A stretch of DNA of 64,000 nt from Branchipolynoe longqiensis (taxonomy: Eukaryota > Annelida > Polychaeta > Phyllodocida > Polynoidae), in assembly GCA_030323885.1 (NCBI GenBank), contig CM059187.1, forward strand, positions 122,851,593 through 122,915,592. Direction: 5' to 3'. Shown in pieces: positions 42,956 to 52,642 of the stretch. The notes under the pieces were generated by a model, which worked only from the letters and a program-made list of their open reading frames with translations, was not told the DNA's origin and did not search any database. The position numbers and the translations under genes were made by a program. The number at the start of each line of letters is the position of its first letter. Position 1 is the first letter of the stretch.

Positions 42956-44083
42956 TTGGTTGTTTTCAGACGACTCGAGATGGCCGCGAAGCGGGGTAGC
43001 AAAGGTGCTCCACACACGCTCAGCCAGGGGGAAGCGACCCCGGGTCTCTTATCGGGCGCGTCACGTGACCGCTCCCCAGAGCCAGGGCCTTCCCAACCAG
43101 ACCCCAATGAGCAGATGGTGAGGCTCATTCGTGAGCAGATGCAACAGCTGCTCCCAACACCGCCGCCTAAAACGACCACTAAAGCCAAGGGCAATTTCGA
43201 ATGCCTAATGACAATTTCCAAAGCAGGACATGCAAACATCCAATGGTGGATGCAACATTTAATTAATTCCCATAATCCCATCCGTATGGATGAACCTAAC
43301 ACAACAGTCACTACTGATGCATCATTAGAGGGTTGGGGCGCCCACAGAGATAATGAAGCCACAGGGGGCCGCTGGCTAGATAACGAAATTGAAGATCACA
43401 TAAACGTCCTAGAATTAAGAGCCATCTATCTAGGTCTCACAAGTTTAGTTAAAATACAAAAACTTACTGTCCAAGTGTTAACGGATAATACTACAGCAAT
43501 GGCCTATATCCGTAACATGGGAGGGACAAAGTCCTCGGCTTGCAACGCCATCGCAAAACTCATCTGGGATTGGGCAGAGAAACAACACCTTTGGATAACA
43601 GTAGCTCATATCCCAGGTACACTAAATACATTAGCCGACAATAAAAGCCGACATTTCCATGATCATTTAGAATGGTCACTCAGTCCCGACATATTTAAGA
43701 CAATTTGTCATCAATGGGGAATTCCAGACATAGATCTTTTTGCCTCTCGTAGGAACAAAAAACTTGATAAATATGTATCCTGGCATCCAGAGCCACACGC
43801 TTGGCGAGTGGATGCCTTTTCTCTTATTTGGAATAACGCATTTTACTATATTTTTCCACCATTTAGCCTAATCAGCAGGGTAGCCAGAAAAATCAGGCTG
43901 GACAAAACCCATGCAGTACTGATAGTCCCGGACTGGAACACTCAGCCATGGCGAGCCATAGTGCAGTGGGAAGCCAAAAACTTTTTAAGATTCCCACGCG
44001 GGCCAATAAACCTACAACATCAAGGAAAAGTGACAACCCTCGGGGACGTGTCCACAACCCCGTTACTGGCATTCCTTTTCTAA
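42956..44083 (+). CDS. DIRS-type RNase H protein (RT deleted)
   Basis: Intact 375-codon ORF. Residues 1-80 are polar and Pro-rich, possibly the remnant of a Gag/RT N-terminus. At about 81-100 (FECLMTISKAGHANIQWW) begins the linker that normally follows reverse transcriptase in DIRS polyproteins. RNase H follows with acidic residues D121 (TTDASLEGWGA), E153 (NVLELRAIYLG), D177 (LTDNTTAMAYIR) and D228 (LADNKSR). The DIRS-typical C-terminal region comes next (DLFASRRNKKL, VDAFSLIW, PPFSLISRVARKI, VLIVPDWNTQPW). No RT motif is present anywhere, so the protein should cleave RNA in RNA:DNA hybrids but cannot copy it. The start at 42956 is the first ATG; an internal ATG (M9) in MAAKRG is an equally likely start. 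It overlaps the recombinase ORF by 136 nt. Confidence 0.9.
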   Translation: MVVFRRLEMAAKRGSKGAPHTLSQGEATPGLLSGASRDRSPEPGPSQPDPNEQMVRLIREQMQQLLPTPPPKTTTKAKGNFECLMTISKAGHANIQWWMQHLINSHNPIRMDEPNTTVTTDASLEGWGAHRDNEATGGRWLDNEIEDHINVLELRAIYLGLTSLVKIQKLTVQVLTDNTTAMAYIRNMGGTKSSACNAIAKLIWDWAEKQHLWITVAHIPGTLNTLADNKSRHFHDHLEWSLSPDIFKTICHQWGIPDIDLFASRRNKKLDKYVSWHPEPHAWRVDAFSLIWNNAFYYIFPPFSLISRVARKIRLDKTHAVLIVPDWNTQPWRAIVQWEAKNFLRFPRGPINLQHQGKVTTLGDVSTTPLLAFLF

Positions 44084-45042
44084 GAGCGTATTTACAAAAA
44101 TACGGACTTGATAAAATCACCCAAGAAAGGTTGATTTCCCATGCCTGGAGGCCAGGAACTGTTAAAATGTATACCACTTACCTTAAGAAATGGGGAGTAT
44201 ATTGTTTAATACAAAAGGTTAAACCGATGGCTCCTACTGTCGCGCAAGTAGGCCGATTCCTGCGCATGTTGGAAGATGATGGACTTGGTTATGGGGCCAT
44301 AAATGCGGCGCGCTGCGCACTCTCCATTATTGTACCAAGAATAGAAGGACAAACCATTGGCAAACACGAAGTCATTCATTGGATCATGAGATCAATCTAT
44401 GAAAGAAACCCCCCAAAACCGAAATATAGTCGGTTTTGGGATGTTTCTACAGTATTCAAGCTTTTCCAATCTTGGCCTGAAAATAAATTTCTCACTATCC
44501 AACGCTTAGGCTATAAAGTAGCAGTATTATTACTTTTAGTAGCAGGACATAGAGGACAGACAATTGTAGCCCTCTCCTTGCAAGGCCTGGATATTGATAA
44601 GAAAGAGGCCACGTTTGATTTGGACATACTGTTAAAATCAAACAGGACAGGAGATCCACTCTCCTCCATCCATCTCGATAGCTTTCCACAAGATAGGAAA
44701 CTTTGTGTAGTTGCCGCCATTAGGACATATATATCCAAGACTAAGGGAATACGAAATTCCAAGCAGCTACTTGTGAGCTTTATTAAACCGCATAAAGCCA
44801 TCTCACGCGACACACTCGCCAGATGGACTATTATTATACTCAAATTGGCCGGCATAAACACAGAACGCTATGCGTCGCACTCTACAAGAGGGGCCATGGT
44901 CTCCAAAGCAAGAAAGTTAGGAATCTCAGTTCGCAGAATCCTGATACACGCCGGCTGGAAGACGGCCAAGTCGTTTGCTAAACACTACAACAAACGAGTC
45001 GAAAAACCGAGCGGGGTGGCAACCCGCCTACTCACCAACTAA
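43948..45042 (+). CDS. DIRS-type tyrosine recombinase
   Basis: Intact 364-codon ORF in a different frame, overlapping the RNase H ORF. It is predicted to integrate the circular DNA form of the element in the nucleus. Residues 40-135 look like the SAM-like core-binding domain (WRPGTVKMYTTYLKKWG). The catalytic domain contains R202 (AGHRGQTIVAL), H311 and R314 (HSTRGAMVS), W337 in the H/W position (HAGWKTAKSF) and the nucleophile Y347 (FAKHYNKR). All expected catalytic residues are present and no stop or frameshift is seen, so the protein may be functional. The true start is uncertain because DIRS recombinases can be reached by frameshift or internal initiation. Related Crypton elements also use such recombinases, but the adjacent RNase H argues for DIRS. 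Confidence 0.93.
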   Translation: MASHSAVGSQKLFKIPTRANKPTTSRKSDNPRGRVHNPVTGIPFLRAYLQKYGLDKITQERLISHAWRPGTVKMYTTYLKKWGVYCLIQKVKPMAPTVAQVGRFLRMLEDDGLGYGAINAARCALSIIVPRIEGQTIGKHEVIHWIMRSIYERNPPKPKYSRFWDVSTVFKLFQSWPENKFLTIQRLGYKVAVLLLLVAGHRGQTIVALSLQGLDIDKKEATFDLDILLKSNRTGDPLSSIHLDSFPQDRKLCVVAAIRTYISKTKGIRNSKQLLVSFIKPHKAISRDTLARWTIIILKLAGINTERYASHSTRGAMVSKARKLGISVRRILIHAGWKTAKSFAKHYNKRVEKPSGVATRLLTN

Positions 45043-45137
45043 CAAGATCGGGTGAGATGTACAAACTTTTGATATTACTACTGATACTATTATATGTTCA
45101 TCAGATAATTGAGGATAAAAATGAGGCTACGTAAAGG

Positions 45138-45181
45138 TCTCCCTCGGCCTCGAGTAGCCGAGGCGTTGTACCGAGGTAAAA
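45138..45181 (-). repeat. right inverted terminal repeat of the DIRS-like element
   Basis: It reads tctccctcggcctcgagtag ... ccgaggtaaaa, the inverse of 42234-42276. Confidence 0.93.
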
Positions 45182-45183
45182 TA

Positions 45184-45497
45184 GTATAGTTATACGAATC
45201 TTACCTGGGTACAGATGATGGATAACTCTTGTTTTCCCGAGGTACAAGCCTCGGGTAATCGTGGACTAGGGCCCACCCGCCACACCCTACCACGATTATC
45301 ACGTTCGCTTGTGCCAAACGAAAACATCAGATTTCCATCATTAAGCTCGTTTTTATCCTGAATAATTAGGTGAAGATTGCTGAACCCGGATGTTGCTTCC
45401 TTCTCCCTAGTCCACGATTACCCGAGGCTTGTACCTCGGGAAAACAAGAGTTATCCATCATCTGTACCCAGGTAAGATTTGTATAACTATACTATAT
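45184..45497. mobile_element. palindromic non-autonomous element related to the DIRS termini
   Basis: Arms of ~86 bp (45184-45269 and 45410-45497) are inverted copies: outer part 'cttacctgggtacagatgat', inner part TTTTCCCGAGGTACAAGCCT continuing GGGTAATCGTGG. The inner unit (45232-45444) resembles the DIRS ends: TTTTMCC, GGTACAA and GCCTCGG are shared, followed on the inverted arm by GGGAGAAGGAAGCAACATCC, as at 42271-42290. It has no ORF. It abuts the DIRS right end with only two bases between. Confidence 0.82.
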
Positions 45498-45790
45498 ATA
45501 TATATGTGATGTATAGCGAATTGTGCGACCTGGCCACCCTGATGCCAGCAATGTCTGGTCAGCACTCCCTCGGGACCCGTGCTGACAGTCCGATTTTAAA
45601 TGTTGAGAAAAAATCCTCTAGTGCTACTGACACTGGTCTACATCTGGTGGAGGCGAGGAGAGAAAGTGGAGCCACCGGTACAGTGTTGGTCTTACGGGGT
45701 ATAACAATAATAATAATAATAATTAACCCTTACATATCTTTATACTCGCACAATTCGAGATATATGATGTATAGCGAATTGTGCGAGTTT
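45498..45790. other. retroposon 3' remnant with (AAT)n tail and a hairpin
   Basis: At about 45530-45705 lies GC-rich sequence ending 'ggtataacaataataataat', consistent with a retroposon tail. At 45738-45790 a hairpin (actcgcacaattcg ... cgaattgtgcgagt) repeats the bracket sequence of 41597. Confidence 0.55.
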
Positions 45791-47210
45791 CTGATACTCT
45801 CTGTGTATGTTCAGTTTACGTTGACGTACGTTATACACACGTTAAGGGTAGGTCGGGATAGGTTGGAACTCGTTAGCCGTACGCTCAGCCTGTTGGGAAT
45901 GTGCAGTCCGCGTACAGCCAACGGATGCATAAAGTACTCCAAACATACTTCGAACATATGCCTGCCATATCTCCAGCATACTTAACATATGTGCCATACT
46001 TCTAGCAATGGAGTAATGTACGTAACGTTGGTCAGCATACCATCAGCATATGCAAACATTTTGCAAACGTTTTGTGAGGCACATGAATGCTCTCAATAGG
46101 TCAGAGATACATACTGCATTCGTTACGTATGTTGTGTGTACATTGTGTGTATGTTTTGTGTATGCCCATTTTTATCCCTCGCAGTGCGAAAAGTTCTGCC
46201 TATTTTGATTTGAAATTTATTTCAACACGTTACGCAAACAGTGTGACAGACGTTACATTACTATTCACACATGAGTGATATCAGGGTTCGCCGAACATAA
46301 TGGACTGCTGTAGGTATATATGCTGTAGAAGAATTATACGAGTATAATAACCCAGAAGATCCCTCCTTCCCCCCATCACTCACTCAGTTCATGGAATAAT
46401 GGAGTCTGCCCTAGTCATCTACTGCTCCAGCCTCCCCAACCTCAGCTCTTATGGTGACACCACCACCCCTTCGCACTGTAAGTGTAACCGGCACTCACTG
46501 TACAACTGTTATATATGTATACCGAGCGAGCGAGGACTGAGGCGTGAAATGCGATACTGTGTATCAATATGTTCTCTCTCTTTCTTGGTTGTCCATCGGT
46601 GGCGATGACGACATCACCTCATCATTTGTTGTGAACTCGCCGATGACTGATGAGTCCAATTTGTGTTCGGAATGTGCAGTGGAATGTTGGATATGTGTGC
46701 ATAGCGTATGCGTAGCTGCTGTCAGAGAGACTGGTAGATGAAGGAGTGACAAACTTTTCTCTGCTGATGCTTTTGTGAATAGCTTGAGATTTACGATCAC
46801 TTTCAAACTGCGTTGTGCCTTTGCGAATAGATGCAACAGCATGAACTCCCGTCCTTGGCCACTATTGCCCAGGTTGTATTATTGATATTGCATTTTGTCA
46901 GCTTGTATATATGGCAGTCCTTCAACCTTTTCCTCTGACCACCTTGATTTCTGCATCCTTATACAAGTTCATAGTAGAAGACAGCTTTTAATATTATGTG
47001 TAGAGACATTGTTGGCATATCTTTAAACATCTCACGCTGGCACATCACCACTGGCCTCACGGTCAGCTCTCGCAATGTCTAAGTACAGGCCTGAGGAGCT
47101 TGACTCTGTTCCAGCCGGCCTACTCCAACCCGAGGCGTTGGCGTCTGTCACGTGACGGTCAAAGTTCACGCCCCGCATTAATTAATCGATGGTGGTCAGT
47201 CAATAATGTT
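45791..47210. other. no recognised gene
   Basis: It contains scattered ACGTACG and CATATG palindromes (45815-46040). An open frame at 46564-46842 (minus) has a few Cys/His but no domain I can name. No repeat family is identified. Confidence 0.4.
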
Positions 47211-47214
47211 TCCG

Positions 47215-47272
47215 CCGGCGGTGTGTGGGTGTGTGGGTGTGTGGGTGTGTGGGTGTGTGGGTGTGTGGGTGG
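47215..47272. repeat. GTGTGTGG minisatellite
   Basis: Six perfect units of 8 bp. Confidence 0.95.
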
Positions 47273-47358
47273 TGTTCCAAGTATTAGTCATGGAAAGCAT
47301 GCAATACCAGTGGTATATGCAGAGTTCATTGCTGGTGTATATGGCAAGGGTACCAGAT

Positions 47359-47945
47359 TAAAGTTTCATAATCCGATGGCTTTGAGTTTCTAACATTTTC
47401 TGAGAAAAATATATTAGGTTAATCGGTATAATCTACCTGACTTTAGCTTGAAGTAACTTTTATTATAAATGGATAACCTTTGGGATATTTTAAGTGTAAC
47501 GTTAACTTGTCTAACACAGTAGGTTTCTGCAGTTGCAGATTATATTAAATTGCCTCAATATTACCCTTTATGTGATGACAAATGTTTAATAAGTGAACCA
47601 GTATCTAAGTTACAGATCGTCGGGTGAGAATTAACCAGGCCTATGTCCATTTTCAGAATTTCTTTTTATTTGTACATAGAACCCATATTAGATATAATAA
47701 GCTTTATTTCCCAAACCCAAAGCTCAATGTATAGAGTAAGGGAGTGTCTTGGGGGGTTATGTCTTGATTTCTGGGTTGGGGACATCAAACTTATCAACTC
47801 TGAGATGGGTTTTATGTATACAATCTTTTTCGGAAACTGGACATCGGCCTGATTAATTCTCAGCCGACGAAAATGTACAATCAAATCTACATGATTGTCT
47901 TCGTTTAGAAAAGTTGATGTTTTCATCGGACGATGCAGCTTTAAT
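47359..47945 (+). mobile_element. TTAA-MITE split by a foldback element
   Basis: Left piece 47359-47617 (TTAAAGTTTCATAATCCGATG ... agtatctaagtt) and right piece 47870-47945 (tcaaatct ... tcatcggacgatgcagcttt). The gap is the 252-bp palindromic insert. Confidence 0.85.
47618..47869. mobile_element. 252-bp foldback element
   Basis: The ends CGTCGGGTGAGAATTAACCA and (inverted) CGTCGGCTGAGAATTAATCA begin an imperfect palindrome spanning nearly the whole insert: 'acatagaacccata' and 'acataaaacccat' also pair, as do 'cccaaaccca' and 'ccccaaccca'. No clear TSD beyond a few A/T bases. Confidence 0.85.
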
Positions 47946-47954
47946 TCTACATCA

Positions 47955-48248
47955 AATAACCAGAATTACAACAGGCACTATTGCGCATAATTGTTGGCGT
48001 CATTATGTTCCTTTTGAGTGTGCGAAGTAATTTCTAAAGGAACTCAACCTTCGGCTTCTATCCATTAAAATTTACTACTCAGGCTATCTCAGACATGCGT
48101 AAGTATAATCAGGTGTTTTGAATATTGCATTATTGCATTATAGGAAAGCTATGCATGTATAAAACCAAGACAGTCTCATATTACAGCCTGGGATTACATC
48201 GTGACATCATACTTTAAAAAGTATATCTTTCAGAACCCCACATAAAGA

Positions 48249-48250
<2 letters not shown>
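47955..48250. other. no recognised feature
   Basis: About 300 bp of unique AT-rich sequence. Confidence 0.45.
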
Positions 48251-48329
<79 letters not shown>

Positions 48330-48362
48330 CTATGCATATATATACATATATATATATATATA
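48251..48362. repeat. (TA)n/(TGTG) microsatellite
   Basis: About 110 bp of TA with TGTGTA interruptions. Confidence 0.95.
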
Positions 48363-48381
48363 AACATTCACACTAGAAGTG

Positions 48382-48725
48382 TTATGCACTAAATATATCC
48401 AATTTATGTCAAAGGGCATATCTTCCAAAACCGCATATATAGGAAGAGTTCAGGCGCAAATCCCTGTAAACGGGAATCCCAAAATTGACTTAACCTTATT
48501 AAAATTTACCTGAAGGTAATTTTCCTTCTCACTAATTCCATGTTGGTTTTGTAGAAATTGTTATAGAGCAATGAACAACAAAAAAGAGGAATGTTAAAAA
48601 CATACCCTTTTGAGGGTTTGATTCCAATATTTCCATACATTTTTGGATTGGCGTTTACAGGGAGTTACGCATGAACTCTTCATATGCACATTAGCCCTAG
48701 AGCTGCTATGCACTAAACTATATAT
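48382..48725. mobile_element. foldback element flanked by TATGCACTAAA repeats
   Basis: Arms at about 48430-48483 (gaagagttcaggcgc, tccctgtaaacg, aatccc) and 48645-48690 (inverse) pair across a ~160-bp loop. TATGCACTAAA occurs directly repeated outside the arms at about 48382 and 48709, which may be a target duplication. Confidence 0.65.
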
Positions 48726-48744
48726 TTCTTTTATATAGATATAT

Positions 48745-49384
48745 ATATATTTGATTGATATGGTATATATTCTGCCCATTGCATGTAAGCTCCCATGAGG
48801 GTGCTTGTTTTCAATGCTGGACAGCTGTGAGGAATGTTATGGCGTATACCCGGGTTCTGGTTCCGGGTTAGTATGCGGGACATCCACCAGCATTTATTTA
48901 AGTAGTTAGTATCTATGTTGGTTTTTTTAAGGTTTTTTACGTATAGCTTCCTATCATATAACTAATAGCATAGCCTAGAATGTACATCTAGTGAGATGGT
49001 AATAGGCTTATGGATGAGGACGTGTTCCCAGAATGTGTTTGTTTGTTTCCTTTGCAGCTTTCCTTTCACTTCTCCTGTCCTTAGTTAGTGCCTAGATGTG
49101 CCAGAACTCATCCATGCTCTTCGGGACTGCGACCAGGTGGGTCGGCTGTGGTGCTAATTTGTTAACCGTAGTTCTAACAGCATTGTCCCTAACATTTGGT
49201 TTTACCACCTTCCTTTCACATGTGCCCTGTCCCTAGTTGGTACCCGGGTGCGCCAGAACACACCGTTACCCTTCGGAACTGCAACCTGGCGGCGGGTTGT
49301 GTTATATCCAATTCATGTCCAACCTTATACCTCATCCCAAGCCGGAACCATGTGCATACCCTGAGCAGTGTTCCCTGGTTCCCT
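48745..49384 (-). mobile_element. LINE 3'-end relic, second subfamily
   Basis: The plus strand reads 'ttgttttcaatgctggacag' and 'atatggtatatattctgccc', a diverged form of the 3' end at 33225-33300. Further upstream (on the element) lies a two-unit repeat of ~143 bp (cctttcac ... cttcgggactgcgacc and cttcggaactgcaacc). SINE-B begins immediately after. Confidence 0.65.
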
Positions 49385-49607
49385 GTGTGTATGTAACGGT
49401 GGTTCGATTCCCCGTGCCCCCACCTCTGCCAATTTGGATTTCCACCGCTGTGGATAACTTACAGCCTCATCAACGGCCAGTTGCTCTCATACCATGGATA
49501 TGTGGTGTGGGAGGTTAAAAATCCCTTGGGTCGGTAAAAGTGTAGGCTCGGGCTTTCTATCGTCAAACTGTCTAATGGTGAAAACTTATCCATAATAGGC
49601 AGTATAA
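49385..49607 (+). mobile_element. SINE-B truncated at its 5' end
   Basis: It starts at the B box (ggttcgattccccgtgcccc) and runs through the body. The tail continues with 'gtctaatggtgaaaacttat'. Confidence 0.88.
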
Positions 49608-50007
49608 ATCTTCAAGAAAGAAAAACCCGGCACTGACTTTTCTAACCCAGCCATGTTTTGCCACAAACAACAGGGGAGAGCGCCCATGGCTGGCGCATTA
49701 GAATGTTCTTTGTTGGAGTCAGGAGGAGATATGTTGCCATGGTTCTTTGATGTGAGTGTTTGGTCCGAGTCCAGGCTGTAATGGACCTGTCGCCCTCTGC
49801 TCAATGCCATGTCTGACCTCCAGGAGGGACTTTTCCATTGCCGAGGCTTATCTTACCTTTTTTTCTTTCTTTTTTTCTTTGGATGCTTAATCTTTCTTCT
49901 TTTATCTTTGGTGCTTCTTCTCAATGGCTGGAATGGTATGGTGCTGAGAATTGATCGATTTGGAAGCCATCATCGCGCCTTGTTTTGTGTGGTGGGCTAT
50001 GTATTTA
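49608..50007. other. no recognised feature
   Basis: 400 bp of unique sequence with a T-rich stretch at 49857-49900. Confidence 0.4.
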
Positions 50008-50341
50008 GTTGGTTGGTTGTTGGAGTTTATGTTCTGGCAACATCTAAGGTCATATCAGGATGGGTATCGACTTGTGACAGTGCACACTCATGGCAACCTT
50101 TATAGTGCTGTCCCACTGGGAAATCAGGCTGCCAGCACCATGACCCGATCTCCCCCTCAGTCACATTATCTGGACACTAAGCAAACCAGACCATGCCTTT
50201 TCCTATTACTGCCGAGTGCCAGGCTATGAAATGACAAGTATGAATTTTATATGTCATTGTTTTGACTCGACCAAGAACTGAACTCCCGATCTTCCGCAAT
50301 CGAGGCCCGCGCTCTACCGATTCGGCCACCTCACCCGGTCT
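50008..50341 (-). mobile_element. SINE-A, near full length
   Basis: It runs from tail (gttggttgttggagtttatg) to head (ctaccgattcggccacctca then cccgg). Confidence 0.9.
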
Positions 50342-50349
50342 GTTTCTTT

Positions 50350-50933
50350 GGATGCTTAAAGTCCATTGGAAAACATCAAATTTTCAAACCCGAAACAGTG
50401 ATCTAAATTTGAAGAGCTCTATTCCAAAACGGGATATGCGCCAATGTAAGAAATAAGCTTGCAATCCCAATGCCAAGCTCGTAGCTTGTGATTTGGAAAA
50501 GAGCACTTCATATAGATAAAGAGCTCTTCATATTATAAGCATATATGAAGAGCTAGGAGCTAGGAGCTTGGCATTCGCATTGCAAACTAATTTCTTTGAT
50601 CGGCGCTTATCGCGTTTTGGAAAAGTGCTCTTCATTTGCTTCTACCTACCTAACTTAGACACTGGTGCACTTATCAAAGAGTTGTCATCACAAATAAGGG
50701 AACACCGACACAATTTACTAGAAACTGTTACTGCAGAAGCCTATGGTGTAAGAGTTTTGGCATGCCTGCCCAAATTAATTTGGTATGTTCCCACTTCAAT
50801 ATCTCAAAATTAGCCACTTAAAATAAAAGTTACTTCAAACTGGAGTAAGGTAAATTATAATGATCAACCTAAATATATTTATCTCAGAAAATGACAGAAA
50901 CTCAAAACCATCGTACTATGCAACTTTACTCTT
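50350..50933 (-). mobile_element. TTAA-MITE split by a 223-bp foldback element
   Basis: Pieces at about 50350-50410 and 50638-50933 rejoin to the family consensus. The left terminus is diverged (ttaaagtccattgg), the right is 'accatcgtactatgcaactt'. Confidence 0.85.
50411..50633. mobile_element. 223-bp foldback element with ATTT TSD
   Basis: Imperfect TIRs of ~65 bp: GAAGAGCTCTATTCCAAAAC on the left and (inverted) GAAGAGCACTTTTCCAAAAC on the right, continuing to 'gcaatgcgaatgccaagctc'. Direct ATTT flanks lie at 50407-50410 and 50634-50637. Confidence 0.82.
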
Positions 50934-50939
50934 TCTTCT

Positions 50940-51230
50940 TTTATCTTTGATGCATCTTCTCTATGGCCGGAAATGCTATGATGTTGAGACGGAGAATTGC
51001 TCGATTTGGGAACCCTCCTTGCGAATTATTATGTATGGTGGGCTATGTATTTATGTAGCATTGTTATTTTATTAGGTAATATGCTGCACCTTACGAATTA
51101 TACACATGTTGTAGTTATGGTGTGCTATTTATTGAATGTACGCCATATCGACATGGATGTGTGATTTGGTACTGTGATGAATATGGTTTTTGACATGTCA
51201 AATGCTGTCATAAATCATGTTTCATTCACT
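50940..51230. other. no recognised feature
   Basis: About 290 bp of AT-rich unique sequence. Confidence 0.4.
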
Positions 51231-51805
51231 ATTTGGACCCCAGTAATACCGAGCGCTGCGCTAGGTAGCGACTAGATAAAAGATTCACCCGTACTTCCAG
51301 TACAGGGGTGAACGACAATGTAGTGTAAATACAGGCGAAAATAGCTTTAGTATGGAACAGGAAGTAGAATGCCTGCCTCCAGTATCAAATGGATACTTAT
51401 ATCGGCACAGAGTTGGTGAAATGGGAGAGAATGCAAAAAGCCAAAATGGTGGCCATAGAACGCCATCGATTTCACTTTTAAATTGCATTAAAGTATATGT
51501 TTTATTATATTATCCAACTCAAAAGTAGCTGGTAAATATGAAGATGTACATAAAGAATATATTGTGCTTCTTAAATTAAGAATTTACCAGCTCAGTTAAT
51601 TTCCCCAGCATGTCAAAATTCTTCACCAGTTTTTCTAATGGGTTGGTTTTCACCCCTGTACTGGAAGTACGGGGTGAATCTTTTATCTAGGTAGCGACAT
51701 GTAGAAAAGTTGCAAGTCATTGCTCTGTTGGTGGCAAAGCCATCAGTTGCTGCGGACAGAAAGCAGGCACTCAACTCATTTGGCCATCTCACCCAGTCAG
51801 TAATC
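51231..51805 (-). mobile_element. SINE-A remnant split by a MULE-like element
   Basis: The sequence 'ccagtaataccgagcgctgc' then 'gctaggtagcgac' before the insert, and 'ggtagcgacatg ... catttggccatctcacccag' style head sequence after it, form a degenerate SINE-A. Confidence 0.7.
51273..51689. mobile_element. TIR element with 9-bp TSD, Mutator-like
   Basis: The 417-bp element begins TAGATAAAAGATTCACCC and its inverted right end begins identically. The TIRs continue through CGTACTTCCAGTACAGGGGTGA for ~38 bp with a single-base indel. It is flanked by perfect GGTAGCGAC at 51264-51272 and 51690-51698. A 9-bp TSD with long TIRs is typical of Mutator-like elements. It has no transposase. Confidence 0.9.
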
Positions 51806-52190
51806 AGGAAAACCCACCAGGCGATACAGTGACTACACCCTACGATTGGCATCCATTTCGCTGCCACCCTGCTGCAAACCTGCCCGATTTGAGCGATGGC
51901 ATCCAATCACAACTCCACCCTTCTAATCGCTCCCCATCACCGACTCCTGAATCAGTATCAATCAATTGCGGCCCTATGGTGCAAGCCACTTTTAGGCGGC
52001 GGATCTCTGTTGCGTGATACATCACTTAGTGTTGAGAATAAGTCGTTGTTTTCAATATAATGTCATGATCATATAACTCATTGCAAGCAGGCAGATGCTG
52101 CCGGGAGATGGCGTTGGTGAGCTGGGCATGAATTAGGTTTTGTGTCGGTATAATTTCCTCTTCCATATTCAGGAGAATGACATTAGAATA
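51806..52190. other. no recognised feature
   Basis: Mixed unique sequence. The overlapping small ORFs on both strands have no domains. Confidence 0.4.
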
Positions 52191-52529
52191 GGTTGGTTGG
52201 TTGGTTGCTTCTTGGAGTTTTGCGTCCTGGAAACATCTAAGGTTATATCAAGCGGGTACCCACTTGTGACTTTGCAGACTCATGGCGACTTCATAGTGCT
52301 GCCCACTGGGAAATCTGGACGCCGGCACCATGACCCGATATCCCACTCAGTCATATGTTCCTGACACTGAACAAACTAGTTCTTGCCCTATCCTATTAAT
52401 GATGAGCGCCAAGCTAGCAAGCGAAAAGTATCACTTTTATAACTCATGGGTTTAACTCGACCGGGAACTGAACTCCTGATCTACACACGCGAGGTCCACA
52501 ATCTATCGAATTGGTTGTGGCGCCCGGTG
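52191..52529 (-). mobile_element. SINE-A, near full length
   Basis: Complete from tail to head (gaccgggaactgaactcctg ... tggcgcccgg). Confidence 0.88.
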
Positions 52530-52642
52530 TATTATACTAGTGATACACTCATGTCGATTAAGCAACAGAAATACACATATAATGTTGCATGCACATTTAA
52601 TTAAATATAGAGTTTCTTCAACATCTGTTATTTCATCAGGAT

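Larger units (their letters stand above)
42234..45181 (+). mobile_element. DIRS-like tyrosine-recombinase element lacking RT
   Basis: This 2.95-kb element is bounded by inverted terminal repeats of ~43 bp. It encodes RNase H and then tyrosine recombinase in overlapping frames, the gene order of DIRS retrotransposons. There is no integrase and no target duplication, as expected for recombinase-based insertion. No reverse transcriptase motif is present: about 80 N-terminal residues are fused in frame directly to the RNase H region. It therefore looks like an internal-deletion derivative that still has two open ORFs. No separate internal complementary region like that of DIRS-1 is evident. Confidence 0.9.

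Noticed and set aside
43893..44177. Minus-strand ORF opposite the DIRS-like coding region
   Set aside because: It is a shadow of the overlapping RNase H and recombinase frames.
46564..46842. 92-codon minus-strand ORF with several His/Cys
   Set aside because: No zinc-finger spacing or transposase motif can be defined and no repeat context supports it.
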